Shown piece after piece: positions 1-9,356 of a stretch of 64,000 nt of DNA. Source of the stretch: DASPHG01 sp963748315. GTDB taxonomy: Bacteria; Actinomycetota; Thermoleophilia; Solirubrobacterales; Thermoleophilaceae. The notes under the pieces are model-generated. The model was not told the DNA's origin, searched no databases, and was given only the letters and a program-made list of their open reading frames with translations. Numbering within the stretch: the first letter of the stretch is position 1; every line of letters starts with the position of its first letter. The translations under genes and the position numbers were made by a program. The stretch is from contig CAVVIK010000005.1 of NCBI GenBank assembly GCA_963748315.1, positions 248,001 through 312,000 on the forward strand. Direction: 5' to 3'.

Positions 1-813
1 CGGCTGCCATCCGGGGCCCAGGACGGCGCGATGTCGTCGCCCTTGTTGCGAGTGAGGCGTTGCACGTTGCTGCCGTCCGCGTCCATCACGTACAGCTCGC
101 CGTTGTAAGAGCACTCGTCTGACCCACAGTTCTGGCCGTTACGGTCGGCGATGCTGACGAAGGCGATGCGCGACCCGTCCGGCGAAAAGGCGGGCCCGTA
201 CGCGTCGCCTACGAACAGCTCCGTGGACCCCCCATCGATCGGTGCGATGCGGATAGAGGACTTGAAGTACGAGCGACGGTCGAGTTCGAACGCGCTGTAC
301 AGCACGGCCGTGCCGTCCGGCGACCACTCGGGCGTGCCGACGCCGCTCAGACGCCGGTCGAGTCGCTGGGTGACGAGCGCGCGCTCATTACCGTCGAGGT
401 CGGTGACGACGATCGACGTCATGAAGCTGTCGTCGTCTTGAGGTGACGCGCGTAAAGGCGAGTTGGTCCCCGTCCGGGGACCAACTGGGCGAGCTCACGA
501 ACACATTTCGGTCCACCGGCGTGAGCCGACGGCGGGTCGATCCGTCACGGCTCAGGAGATCGATGCGCGACCAATTCCCTGGGTCCCCATGGTCGTGCTC
601 ACGAACGATCGCCAACTGCGTGCCGTCGGGCGACCATTCCGGCTCGGAATCGCTCGACCGGGGCGTCGTCGGTGTAGTGAAAAGGCTCCGATCCGAGCCG
701 TCGGCGCCGATCTCGTACAGGCGCCCGTCGGCCGAGTACACGATCTGCGCGTCCGCCGGGGCGCACATGCAGGCGAAGAGCAGCCCGCAGGTGACGATCA
801 TTCGACGCCCCAT
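1..813 (-). CDS. Secreted TolB-like (PD40) beta-propeller protein, partial, frameshifted
   Basis: The minus strand encodes a protein starting at 813 with a signal-peptide-like N-terminus (hydrophobic stretch after MGRR, then APADAQ), followed by repeats of the type EPEWSPDGTQLA, SPSWSPDGDQLA, TPEWSPDGTAVL, GPAFSPDGSRIA and APSWAPDG. This WSPDG pattern is the hallmark of PD40/TolB-type beta-propeller blades. A one-base frame change near 430 is needed to join the two halves; both sides are clearly coding. The gene runs off the window edge at position 1, so the C-terminus is missing. An earlier in-frame ATG at 834 is possible. Proteins of this type are exported and usually bind other macromolecules; the substrate cannot be read from sequence. 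Confidence 0.75.
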
Positions 814-871
814 CCGCGTCGAGTATGACGCCATCCGTTGTACCCTCGGGCCTCTGACCCCGGTGCGTGTC

Positions 872-2092
872 ATGCTCGCTTCGTTCCTTCTGCTCGCGGC
901 CATTGCCGCGTGCGCGCCCGGCTCTGCGCTCGCGCTGACCAAGGCTGAGCGCAAGGCGGCCAAGATCGTCGCGATCGACGGCGGGTCCACCGCCACGGCG
1001 GCGTTCGTCGAGATCACCTTCAAGGGCCGGTTCGGGGAGCTGTTCGGCACCAAGGGGCTCAGGAAGGGCAGCGTCAAGGTGCAGTTCGTCCCGGGATCGG
1101 GCAAGCGGACGAAGATCATCGAGACCGGGCCGCCCGACGAGGCTGAGCGGGTCCGGCGCGGCACGAAGGGCTTCTCCGAGACCGCCCGTGCCAACCGCAC
1201 GTTCGTCGTGTTCGTCCGCGGCCTGAAGGCGCCGGCCAAGAAGGTGATCGTGAAGACGAGCCGCAAGAAGAAGAAGCTCGACAAGGAGAAGGCGCGGCTG
1301 TCCACGCCGGTGACCGAGACGGAGCTCGACCTCGAGCTCGACAAGGTGGACCTGATGTTCGGTGAGGCCATCGACAGGCGGACCGATGCCGATTACGCCC
1401 GATTCGCCAAGCAAGAGCAGATCGCTCTGCTGAAGAAGGACCTGAGGAAGGCGAAGACCCGCGCCGAGAAGCGCAAGCTGCGCAAGAAGATCGCGAAGAA
1501 GAAGGCCAAGGTCGCTGAGCTGCGCGAGACCGCGGAGGCTCAGGGCGAGAAGATCGAGGTGATCGAGCGCTGGATCAAGATCCTCGAGAAGGCCCTCAAG
1601 GGCCCTGCGGCACGCGCCTGCAACGACGGGGTGGACAACGACGGGGACACGTTGACCGACTTCGACAACCTCGACCCGGGGTGCGTGATGCGCCTGGACA
1701 ACGATGAGTACGACGTCGCGATGCCGCTCATCTGCCCGAGCCCAGGCAACAGCGCGAGCGTAGTCAGGGTCATCACGACCCCGACGACCAACAGGTTCGA
1801 CAGCTTCTACATCTCGCTGCCCCCGCTCGCCGCCGGCGAGGCCCGCGAGGGGCTCATCGACGCGCCCGTCACGGCGCAGAGCGCCGGCCCCTTCCCGGTG
1901 ACCTGGCACAAGACGCTGCCGTGCGGCTCCGACGAGGTCGGAATGGCCTACAGCTACTCGCTCTTCACGGCCGGCGCGCCTGCGGGCGAGTACGGCCTGA
2001 GGGTCGCGCTGACTGCGACCAGCCCGTCGTCAAGTCAGAACCCGGGCGGGCGTCGGCTCTCCTTGCGCCTGGCGGCTGGGACCAGCCGCTGA
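872..2092 (+). CDS. Secreted lysine-rich coiled-coil protein with Cys-Asn-Asp-Gly motif
   Basis: About 406 residues with a signal peptide (MLASFLLLAAIAACAPGSALA). A basic region with KKKKLDKEKARL follows, then a highly charged helical stretch (roughly residues 150-240, rich in K, E and R, coiled-coil-like). Then comes a motif ACNDGVDNDGDTLTD with a closing DPGC, a short calcium-loop-like element seen at the C-terminal ends of secreted proteins in several phyla. The C-terminal part contains paired cysteines (ICPSP, LPCGS) and beta-rich sequence. A GTG at 863 in the same frame is an alternative start. It is divergent from the propeller gene with only about 58 bases between. No enzymatic motif is visible; a structural or surface role is inference. 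Confidence 0.75.
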   Translation: MLASFLLLAAIAACAPGSALALTKAERKAAKIVAIDGGSTATAAFVEITFKGRFGELFGTKGLRKGSVKVQFVPGSGKRTKIIETGPPDEAERVRRGTKGFSETARANRTFVVFVRGLKAPAKKVIVKTSRKKKKLDKEKARLSTPVTETELDLELDKVDLMFGEAIDRRTDADYARFAKQEQIALLKKDLRKAKTRAEKRKLRKKIAKKKAKVAELRETAEAQGEKIEVIERWIKILEKALKGPAARACNDGVDNDGDTLTDFDNLDPGCVMRLDNDEYDVAMPLICPSPGNSASVVRVITTPTTNRFDSFYISLPPLAAGEAREGLIDAPVTAQSAGPFPVTWHKTLPCGSDEVGMAYSYSLFTAGAPAGEYGLRVALTATSPSSSQNPGGRRLSLRLAAGTSR

Positions 2093-2112
2093 CGCGGCGT
2101 AACATCGGTCCC

Positions 2113-2337
2113 ATGAGCAAACTCATCCGCATGGACCACACCGGGCACTCGACCCTGGCCGAGTGGACGGAGGACAACCCCGGGGCCTGCCAGGCCGCGA
2201 TCCGGGAGTTCCGCCGCCAGCTCGACGAGGGGTGCATCGGGATGGTCAGCGACGGGCCGGGCAAGGCCACGCAGGTGCGCGAGCTTCCGCTCGACGCGGA
2301 CCTCGTGATCCTCCGGCGTCCGATCGCCGGCGGCTAG
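2113..2337 (+). CDS. Conserved small protein, function unknown (74 aa)
   Basis: A 74-residue soluble protein with no signal peptide, no cysteine pair and no membrane segment. The sequence has an acidic helix (AAIREFRRQLDEG) followed by a compact ending LPLDADLVILRRPIAGG. It looks like a conserved actinobacterial small protein of unknown role, but I cannot name a family. Its stop codon overlaps the GTG start of the next gene (TAGTG), so the two are probably translated together. Confidence 0.6.
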   Translation: MSKLIRMDHTGHSTLAEWTEDNPGACQAAIREFRRQLDEGCIGMVSDGPGKATQVRELPLDADLVILRRPIAGG

Positions 2338-2972
2338 TGGCCGAGGCCGCCCTTCCCGAGCTCGCCGCGGTGCCGTGGCGAGGGCGTGTCGACGCGCGTT
2401 ACCTGCAGCGTCGCGGGTGGCTCTGGACACTTCAGACCGTTGCGTTCGTCGTGCCGTTCACGGCCGCGGGCGTTTTCTTGATCGCGCTCGAGCCGCTTGC
2501 ACTGCCGGTCGCGCTCGCCAGCTTCGCGCACGGCTGGGTGATCCCCGAGCTCCACGCCTTCCGCGGGTCGAACACGGTCCGCCCGCCGCGGGGTCCGCGC
2601 AACGAACGTGCGGAGCCGGTGGCGCAGGGCCTCCTCGGTGACCTGCTCGGCCACGACGCACGCGACCTCCAACGCGAGACCGGCTTGGCGATGGAGCGCG
2701 GAGAGCTCGGCGTCTGGCTCCTCGGTGAGGCCGGCGCGGTCCTGGTGGCGAATGGTGGAAAGCGGGTTCACTGCTTCTGCGTGGGCACCAGCGACCGTGA
2801 CCTGCCGCCGTCCGATCGCATCGCCCACCTGCTGCTCGCCCTGCGAACCGACGAGGAGGGCTTCGCGACGGTCGCGAACCACGCCTTCTCGGGCGCGCCG
2901 TGGCGCCTCCGCCGCCGGATCCGCAAGGAGCAGCGCGCGGCTCTCAAGCGCGCCGTGAAGGCCGCGCGCTAG
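2337..2972 (+). CDS. Membrane-anchored protein of unknown function
   Basis: About 211 residues from a GTG start that overlaps the stop of the preceding gene. One or two hydrophobic segments lie near residues 30-65 (TVAFVVPFTAAGVFLIALE and the following LPVALASF stretch). The remainder is soluble, with a helical, arginine-rich end (RLRRRIRKEQRAALKRAVKAAR). The next gene (NDH-2) begins three bases after the stop. I do not recognise the family. Confidence 0.65.
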   Translation: MAEAALPELAAVPWRGRVDARYLQRRGWLWTLQTVAFVVPFTAAGVFLIALEPLALPVALASFAHGWVIPELHAFRGSNTVRPPRGPRNERAEPVAQGLLGDLLGHDARDLQRETGLAMERGELGVWLLGEAGAVLVANGGKRVHCFCVGTSDRDLPPSDRIAHLLLALRTDEEGFATVANHAFSGAPWRLRRRIRKEQRAALKRAVKAAR

Positions 2973-2974
2973 GC

Positions 2975-4300
2975 ATGGCCTGGAATGTGGTCATCGCCGG
3001 CGGGGGGTTCGGCGGCCTCTACGCGGCGCGCCGGCTCGAGCGCGTGCTGCCCCGGCACAGCGCCCGCATCACGGTCCTCAGCGATACGAACTTCCTCCTG
3101 TACACGCCGCTCCTCCCGGGCGCGGCGGCGGGCACGCTCGAGCCGCGTCACGTCGTCGTGCCGCTGCGCGAGGAGCTCGACTGGGCGGACGTCCAGATCG
3201 GACGCATGCTCGGGCTCGACGCAGGCGTGAACGAGCTGCGCTGGTGCACCCTCGACGGGCGTGAGGTGACCGCTCGCTACGACCAGCTCGTGCTTGCCCT
3301 CGGCTCGGTGTCACGCACGCTGCCAATTCCAGGGCTCGCTGAGCACGCCGTCGGGTTCAAGACGCTGGCCGACGCGATCGCGCTCAGAAACCGTGCGCTG
3401 ATGCACCTGGAGATCGCCGAGTCGATCGACGACCCCGAGGAGCGGCGCGAGTACCTGACCTTCGTGTTCGTCGGCGCCGGCTATGCCGGGGTCGAGGGGG
3501 TCGCCGAGCTGCAGGACATGGTCGCCGACGTGATCGACCGCTACCCGCGCTGCGCGCTCGACGGCACCCGTTGGATCCTGGTCGAGCGGCTCGACCGGAT
3601 CATGCCGGAGATCGGGCCGAAGCTGGCCGAGTTCGCGACGGCGGACCTCCGCGGCCGCGGGATCGAGATCCGCACCGGCACGAGCCTCGAGTCGGTCGAG
3701 GCCGACGCCGCCACGCTCTCGACCGGCGAGCGCGTTCCGACGCGCACGGTCTGCTGGACCGCCGGGGTTGCGCCGCCGCCGCTCGTGCGCGAGCTCGGTT
3801 TGCCGCTGGATCCCGGCGGAAGGATCGAGGTCGAGCAGACGCTCCGGGTGAAGGGGCACGACAACATCTGGGCCATCGGCGACACGGCCGCCGTCCCCGA
3901 TCCGGCCGCCAACCGTGAGCGGCCGACGCCGCCAACAGCGCAGCACGCGCTACGCCAGGGGCGCCTTGTCGCCGGCAACGTGGCCGCCGCGCTGGGTCAC
4001 GGCACATCGAAGCCGTTCCGCTACAAGACGCGCGGCGTGTTCGTAGACCTGGGGCGGCACAAGGCGGTCGTGTCGACGCCGTTCGTGCGCTTCCGCGGCT
4101 TCCCGGCCTGGTTCGCGGCCCGGACCTACCACATGCTCGTCATGCCGGGTTTCGTGCGGAAGATCCGCCTCATCGCCGATTGGACGGTCGCGCTCTTCTT
4201 CGGCCGCGGCTCCGCCGAGCTCGGCCAGCTCGGACACCCCCGACCGCTCGACGAGGTCTGGCCACTTGAGTCGGAGGCGCTTAGGGGGTCTGACCCCTGA
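2975..4300 (+). CDS. ndh: Type II NADH dehydrogenase (NDH-2), FAD-dependent
   Basis: A 441-residue flavoprotein of the pyridine nucleotide-disulphide oxidoreductase fold. The FAD-binding GGGFGGLYAA lies at residues 9-18, the second Rossmann motif VGAGYAGVE is near residue 165, and the FAD-contacting WAIGDTA is near 305. The C-terminal amphipathic/aromatic segment (residues ~370-420, FPAWFAARTYHMLVMPGFVRK) fits the membrane-associated tail of NDH-2. Such enzymes pass electrons from NADH to quinone without pumping protons. With a menaquinone locus 4 kb away the likely acceptor is menaquinone (inference). It starts at ATG, three bases after the preceding stop. Confidence 0.85.
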   Translation: MAWNVVIAGGGFGGLYAARRLERVLPRHSARITVLSDTNFLLYTPLLPGAAAGTLEPRHVVVPLREELDWADVQIGRMLGLDAGVNELRWCTLDGREVTARYDQLVLALGSVSRTLPIPGLAEHAVGFKTLADAIALRNRALMHLEIAESIDDPEERREYLTFVFVGAGYAGVEGVAELQDMVADVIDRYPRCALDGTRWILVERLDRIMPEIGPKLAEFATADLRGRGIEIRTGTSLESVEADAATLSTGERVPTRTVCWTAGVAPPPLVRELGLPLDPGGRIEVEQTLRVKGHDNIWAIGDTAAVPDPAANRERPTPPTAQHALRQGRLVAGNVAAALGHGTSKPFRYKTRGVFVDLGRHKAVVSTPFVRFRGFPAWFAARTYHMLVMPGFVRKIRLIADWTVALFFGRGSAELGQLGHPRPLDEVWPLESEALRGSDP

Positions 4301-5247
4301 ACACGGTTCAGCTCACGTTTCGTGAGGGCACCGCGCGGGATCTCCCCGCCACGTTCGAGGTAGCGGAGCGCGCGCTCCACGACGTGGCGGTGCGGCAGGG
4401 GGTGATGCCTGGAGGCACCGAGCTCACCGACGCTGCGATCCGGTCGCACTGGCTGACGCAGCGGAACATGCTCGAGTTCCTCGCCGCGCAGCCGGGCGGG
4501 CGCTACTGGATCGCCGAGGCCGGCGACCGCATCGTCGGCTTCGCGCGCATCGTGCGGTTCGACCGCATGGAGGAGCTGACCGAGTTGATGATCGACCCCG
4601 AGTTCCAGGGGGAGGGGATCGGCCGCGCGCTGCTCGAGCGCTGCTGGCCGGGCGACCCGACGCCGGACATGGGCCGACTCGTGGTCGCGACAGGAGCGCC
4701 CGCCGACCTGACGCTCTACCCCGACTTCGGCGTCATGCCGGTCGTCGGGCATTGGCACATGCGGGTACGCACCGAGACCTATCTCGAGCGCCGCGCGCAC
4801 CAGATCGACGTGCGCGACCCGGACGCCCACGTGCTGTCGCCGGCCCGGGCGGCGGAGGAGTGGAAGCGCCTCGAGCCGCTCGCGATCGGCCACGAGCGGC
4901 CTGCGGTGCACGAGTTCTTCGCGCGCGACCGCACCTGCCTCGCCACGATGTCGCCGGCCGGTGACGCGACCGGGCTCTGCTGGGTTTCCACCCGCGGCGA
5001 GATCGGACCGGCGGTCGGGGGCGAGCCCGAGCACCTCGTCCCGGTCGTCCTCGCCGCGCTCGACCGCGTCGCCAAGACCCAGGAGCCGGAGGAGCTCAGC
5101 CTGTTCTGCTCGACGATCGCCTGGTGGCTCTTGCGCCGGTTGCGCGGGCTGGGCTTCCGGGTGTACTGGCCGAGCTGGATCATGTGCTCGGTGCCACTGC
5201 CGTGCCTCGACAGATACGTGCCTACGCGCCCACCGACATTACTGTGA
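4297..5247 (+). CDS. GNAT-family N-acetyltransferase, two-domain
   Basis: The reading frame carries a GNAT core with the acetyl-CoA loop FQGEGIGRALLERCW (the Q/RxxGxG/A signature) around one third of the way in. A second, weaker GNAT-like half follows (SLFCSTIAWWLLRRLRGLGF near the end). Homology-like sequence (beta-1 strand VQLTFREGTARDLP) begins before the first usual start codon (GTG at 4384). The true start is therefore either a CTG at 4297 overlapping the ndh stop or lies behind a small sequence error. Substrate unknown. Confidence 0.7.
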   Translation: MNTVQLTFREGTARDLPATFEVAERALHDVAVRQGVMPGGTELTDAAIRSHWLTQRNMLEFLAAQPGGRYWIAEAGDRIVGFARIVRFDRMEELTELMIDPEFQGEGIGRALLERCWPGDPTPDMGRLVVATGAPADLTLYPDFGVMPVVGHWHMRVRTETYLERRAHQIDVRDPDAHVLSPARAAEEWKRLEPLAIGHERPAVHEFFARDRTCLATMSPAGDATGLCWVSTRGEIGPAVGGEPEHLVPVVLAALDRVAKTQEPEELSLFCSTIAWWLLRRLRGLGFRVYWPSWIMCSVPLPCLDRYVPTRPPTLL

Positions 5248-5254
5248 GAGCTCC

Positions 5255-5271
5255 GCGAGCATCCAGCTCGC
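5255..5271 (+). terminator. Short GC-rich hairpin after the GNAT gene
   Basis: Arms GCGAGC (5255-5260) and GCTCGC (5266-5271) form a 6-bp hairpin with a 5-base loop eight bases after the GNAT stop. There is no T-run, so it is only a candidate terminator. Confidence 0.3.
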
Positions 5272-5309
5272 GCTCTGATGACCTAGTTCAACATCCGGTT
5301 TCACATTCA

Positions 5310-5482
5310 ATGGCCGAATCTCTCAAGGACCTGGGAAGAAAGGACTCGCGCTCCTCGTCCTGCTGCTCGCGGCGTACATCCTGTTCAAGATCGTCTGGGC
5401 GTCGCGTCGGCGGTCGTCTGGATCTTGATCATCATCGCCGTGCGTGCTCGCTGCGTTCTGGGCTCTCGCTCAGCTGCGCTAA
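5310..5482 (+). pseudogene. Small two-helix membrane protein with three frame interruptions
   Basis: Starting at ATG 5310 (MAESLKDLG) the sequence reads as a small membrane protein if three single-base frame changes are allowed, near 5340, 5400 and 5450. The pieces read KGLALLVLLLAAYILFKIVW, then VASAVVWILIIIAV, then VLAAFWALAQLR and a TAA at 5480. All three pieces are hydrophobic and in order, which is unlikely by chance. The stop abuts the GTG of the next gene. It may be an intact gene damaged by assembly indels rather than a true pseudogene. Confidence 0.5.
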
Positions 5483-5752
5483 GTGGAGTACTTCGTCTTC
5501 TTTTTCTTCTGCGGCCTGTCGGCCGGGATCATCGGCCGCATCAAGGGCAGCTCGTTCTTCATCTGGTTCCTGGTCGGCTTCTGCCTCCCGCTGCTGGGGA
5601 CGATCCTCGCGCTCCTGTGGCGGTGGGAGAAGGACGAGCCGGTGCGCGAGTGCGACGAGTGCGGGGCGATCGTGCCCGTGCACGACCAGGTCTGCATGAG
5701 CTGCGGCAAAGATCTGGACTACCCAGAAGAGGTCTTTAGACTCAACCGCTGA
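5483..5752 (+). CDS. Small membrane protein with C-terminal zinc ribbon
   Basis: 89 residues from GTG 5483. Two membrane segments lie in the first 47 residues (YFVFFFFCGLSAGIIG and SFFIWFLVGFCLPLLGTILALLW). A short zinc ribbon follows with two CxxC pairs (CDEC and CMSC). The start follows directly on the stop of the upstream membrane gene, and the stop overlaps the ATG of ilvB (TGATG), so it may be cotranscribed with ilvBN. Function unknown. Confidence 0.65.
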   Translation: MEYFVFFFFCGLSAGIIGRIKGSSFFIWFLVGFCLPLLGTILALLWRWEKDEPVRECDECGAIVPVHDQVCMSCGKDLDYPEEVFRLNR

Positions 5753-7430
5753 TGCGCGCGGTCGACGCAATCATGGAATGCCTCAAGGCCGAGGGCGTTG
5801 AGCACGTCTTCGGCATCCCGGGTGGTGCGAACCTCCCGACCTACGACGCGCTGTACGACGCGGGCCTCCGCCACATCCAGTGCCGCCACGAGCAGGGCGC
5901 CGGGCACGCGGCCGAGGGGTACGCGAAGGCGTCAGGCCGGGTCGGAGTCGCGCTGGCCACGTCCGGGCCGGGCGCGACCAACCTGATCACCCCGATCACC
6001 GACGCGATGATGGACTCGGTCCCGACCGTCTTCCTCACCGGCCAGGTGCGCACCGACCTGCTCGGCACCGACGGCTTCCAGGAGGCCGACATCCACGGCA
6101 TGACGATGCCGGTGGTCAAGCACTCGCTGATGATCCAGGACCCGCGCGACATCCCGCGCGCGATTCACGAGGCATTCCACATCGCCCGCTCGGGCCGCCC
6201 GGGGCCGGTCCTGGTGGACATCCCGCAGGACCTCTCGCGGGCGGACATCCAGTACGAGCCCGCGACAGCGACGTCCAGCTTCCCGGCTACCAGCCGACGA
6301 CGGAAGGCAACGTGAAGCAGATCCGGCTGGCCGCCAAGGCGCTCGCGAACGCGCGCCGGCCCGTGATCTACGCGGGCGGCGGTGTCGTGAACGCCGACGC
6401 GGCGAAGGAGCTGGTCGAGCTCTGCCTGTCCGACCGGTTCCCGGTCACCTGCACGCTGATGGGCCTGGGCGGCTTCCCGGCGCCCCACGACCAGTGGATC
6501 GGCATGCTCGGCATGCACGGGACGCGCGCGGCCAACTACGCGATGGACGAGGCGGACCTGATCGTCGCGATCGGCGCGCGCTTCGACGACCGCATCACCG
6601 GCAAGCTGTCGGAGTTCGCGCCGCGGGCGAAGTTCATCCACATCGACATCGACCCGGCCGAGATCTCGAAGAACGTGCCGGCGCACATCCCGATCGTCGG
6701 CGACGCGAAGCAGATCCTGCCCAAGCTGACCGCTGAGTACCGCGCGCTCGAGACCGACTCGACCCGGCTCGACGGCTGGTGGGATCGCATCCGCGGCTGG
6801 CAGGAGAAGCACCCGCTCCGCTACGACGACTCGGAGGACTCCGAGATCAAGCCGCAGCGCATGATCGAGACGATGTGGGAGGCGACGGAGGGCAACGCGA
6901 TCGTGACCTCCGACGTCGGCCAGCACCAGATGTGGGCGGCGCAGTACTACCACTTCCCTGCGCCTCGCCGGTGGATCAACTCGGGCGGCCTAGGGACGAT
7001 GGGTTTCGGGCTTCCCTCGGCGCTCGGGGCGAAGGTCGCCTGCCCCGACGACGACGTGATCTGCCTCGCCGGCGACGGCTCTCTGATCATGACCTGCCAG
7101 GAGCTCGCCACCTGCGTCACCGAGAACATCCCCGTGAAGGTGTTCCTGATGAACAACGGCTACCTCGGCATGGTGCGCCAGTGGCAGGAGCTCTTCTGGG
7201 ACAAGCGCTACTCGTCGGTCGACATGGGCGCGAGCCCCGACTGGGTCAAGCTGGCCGAGGCGTTCGGCGCCACCGGCATGCGGATCACCCAGAAGGACGA
7301 GCTCGCGGACGGGATGAAGACCGCGCTCGAGACCGATGGCGTCGTGCTCGTCGACGTGCACGTCACCAAGGAAGAGAACTGCTACCCGATGATCCCTGCG
7401 GGACAGGCCGCGCGGGACATGGTCGGCTGA
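5752..7430 (+). CDS. ilvB: Acetohydroxyacid synthase large subunit (frameshift near 6270)
   Basis: Catalyses condensation of two pyruvates, or pyruvate plus 2-oxobutyrate, at the start of valine/leucine/isoleucine synthesis. It is a ThDP enzyme: the catalytic glutamate is E47 in RHEQGAG, and the ThDP-binding GDGS...NN motif (GDGSLIMT, then FLMNNGYLG) is near residue 440. Length is about 559 residues, usual for the family. A one-base loss near 6270 (GAGCCCGCGACAGC region) breaks the frame between QYEPA and SDVQLPGYQP. Both sides are well conserved, so I annotate one gene. The ATG overlaps the upstream stop, and ilvN follows after three bases. Confidence 0.9.
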
Positions 7431-7433
7431 GCG

Positions 7434-7991
7434 GTGGGTGAGCCAGGGACCAAGGAGGTCCTGAACCTCGCCGATCTCGAGGCCGCCGGCGGCCTGCACA
7501 CCGGCCGCAAGCACGTCCTCTCGATCCTCGTGGAGAACAAGCCCGGCGTCCTCACGCGCATCGCCGGCCTGTTCGCGCGGCGCGGCTTCAACATCGACAC
7601 GCTCGCGGTTGGCCCTACGGACGACCCGACGCTGTCGCGCGTGACCCTGACGGTCGACGGCGCGCTGCACCCGATCGACCAGGTCACCAAGCAGCTGCAC
7701 AAGCTGGTCAACGTGATCAAGATCCGCGACCTCGGCCCCGACGAGTGCGTTGCGCGGGAGCTCGCGCTGTTCAAGGTCTCCGCCGACGCCGAGACGCGCG
7801 AGCAGGTGATGCAGTTCACCGACATCTTCCGCGGCAAGGTGATCGACGTCTCGAAGAAGTCGATGACGATCGAGATCACGGGCACCGACGACAAGATCGA
7901 GGCGTTCGAGCGCATGATCCGGCCGTTCGGCCTGATCGAGATGGTGCGGACCGGCGAAATCGCCATCTCGCGCGGACGCTCGGCGACCTAG
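7434..7991 (+). CDS. ilvN: Acetohydroxyacid synthase regulatory subunit
   Basis: 185 residues. An N-terminal ACT domain begins at LSILVENKPGVLTRIAGLFARRGF (residues ~23-46) and a C-terminal domain of the AHAS small-subunit type follows (FRGKVIDVSKKSMTIEITG). The small subunit activates the large subunit and gives feedback inhibition by valine. GTG start three bases after ilvB. The typical length is 160-180, so the N-terminus (EPGTKEVLNLADLEAAGG) may be a short extension or the start may lie slightly downstream. Confidence 0.9.
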   Translation: MGEPGTKEVLNLADLEAAGGLHTGRKHVLSILVENKPGVLTRIAGLFARRGFNIDTLAVGPTDDPTLSRVTLTVDGALHPIDQVTKQLHKLVNVIKIRDLGPDECVARELALFKVSADAETREQVMQFTDIFRGKVIDVSKKSMTIEITGTDDKIEAFERMIRPFGLIEMVRTGEIAISRGRSAT

Positions 7992-8000
7992 AGCGGCGTT

Positions 8001-9356
8001 GTGCCGCTGACCGTCGGCCACGACGCTCCAGCGTTGCTCGAGCGGCGGTCGGCGGAGGGGCGGATCGCGAGCGTCACCGTCGAGGTGGACCCCGCGACGG
8101 ACGTCGCGGCAGCCGTGCTGGCTGCTCGGCGGCCGTCGGACCGCTGGTTCTGCTTCGAGCAGCCCGACCGCGACGGATACGCGGTGTGCGGGCTGGGGCA
8201 GGCCGCGGTCGTCGAGGCGTCGGGGCCCGACCGGTTCGCCGAGGTCGCCGAGGCGTGCAGGGCACTCGGCCGCGGGGCGCAATACGACAGCGTCGACCTG
8301 GCGGGCGCGGGGCCGGTCTTCGTCGGCGGGTTCTCGTTCGCACCGGCCGGCGGGCGCACGCCCGAGTGGGAGTCGTTCGCGCCCGCGCAGATGGTCCTGC
8401 CGGAGATCTCCTTCGCTCGCTCCGGAGACCGTGCTGTCCTGACCGCGACCGCGGTGGGCGACCCCGCGTCCGCGCTCGCACGGCTCGAGGAGCTAGCGCC
8501 TGCGTCGATGCCGCTGATCGATCCCGACCCGGCGGTCCCGCCGCGCGTCGTCAGCGAGGCACCGCCCGAGCACTTCGAGGAGGCCGTCCGCCGCGCCGTC
8601 GACCGGATCGGGGCGGGCGAGCTCGAGAAGATCGTGCTGGCCCGGATCGTGCGCGTCCACGGCGGGCGTGCGCACGACCCGGGCGCGCTGTTCGGAGCGC
8701 TGCGCGAGGTGTTTCCGTCGTGCTACTCCTTCTGCGTCGGCACGCCCGAGGCGGCATTCGTCGGTGCGAGTCCCGAGCTGCTCGTCCGCCGTGACGGCGC
8801 CCGCGCGCAGACGGTGGCGCTCGCAGGCACGACGCGCCGCAGCGCCGACCCCGCGGTAGACGACCACCTGGGGGAGCAGCTGCTGACGAGCGCGAAGAAC
8901 CGCGCCGAGCAGGCGATCGTCGCCCAGCGGATCGAGCGCACGCTCGAGCCGATCAGCGTCTGGGTGACGGCGGCCGACCGGCCGGTGCTCGTGAAGGTGC
9001 ACAACGTCCAGCACCTCGGCACGCCGATCCGGGCCCAGCTGGCCGAGCCGCTGCCGGTACTGGAGCTCGCAGGGCGGCTGCATCCGACGCCCGCTGTCGG
9101 TGGCGAGCCCCGCGACGAGGCGGCGCGGCTGATCCCCGCGCTGGAGGGGATCGACCGCGGGTGGTACGCCGGGGCGATCGGCTGGACCGACCTCGAGGAG
9201 GACGGCGAGTTCTGCGTCGCCATCCGCAGCGCGCTCGTTCGCGAGGAGGTCGCGCACCTGTTCGCAGGTAACGGCATCGTCGCCGACTCCGACCCAGCCG
9301 AGGAACTCGCCGAGACGGAGGCGAAGCTCCAGGCCCTGCTCCCGCTGCTGGCCTGA
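8001..9356 (+). CDS. menF: Isochorismate synthase
   Basis: Converts chorismate to isochorismate, the first step of menaquinone synthesis. The 451-residue protein has the chorismate-binding domain in its second half: LEKIVLAR, FVGASPELL, GTTRRSADP, VQHLGTPI and the C-terminal GWYAGAIGW and FAGNGIV. These are typical of MenF/EntC/DhbC enzymes. GTG start 10 bases after ilvN. The menD, H, C, A, B and E genes follow within 10 kb, supporting menF over a siderophore-linked entC. Confidence 0.85.
   Translation: MPLTVGHDAPALLERRSAEGRIASVTVEVDPATDVAAAVLAARRPSDRWFCFEQPDRDGYAVCGLGQAAVVEASGPDRFAEVAEACRALGRGAQYDSVDLAGAGPVFVGGFSFAPAGGRTPEWESFAPAQMVLPEISFARSGDRAVLTATAVGDPASALARLEELAPASMPLIDPDPAVPPRVVSEAPPEHFEEAVRRAVDRIGAGELEKIVLARIVRVHGGRAHDPGALFGALREVFPSCYSFCVGTPEAAFVGASPELLVRRDGARAQTVALAGTTRRSADPAVDDHLGEQLLTSAKNRAEQAIVAQRIERTLEPISVWVTAADRPVLVKVHNVQHLGTPIRAQLAEPLPVLELAGRLHPTPAVGGEPRDEAARLIPALEGIDRGWYAGAIGWTDLEEDGEFCVAIRSALVREEVAHLFAGNGIVADSDPAEELAETEAKLQALLPLLA

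Noticed and set aside
443..871. N-terminal extension of the coiled-coil protein
   Set aside because: The region is the antisense of the TolB-like gene, and the signal peptide begins at 872.
599..1909. Long minus-strand frame opposite the coiled-coil gene
   Set aside because: Composition is an antisense shadow of a Lys/Glu-rich coding sequence (Leu/Arg repeats); no domain.
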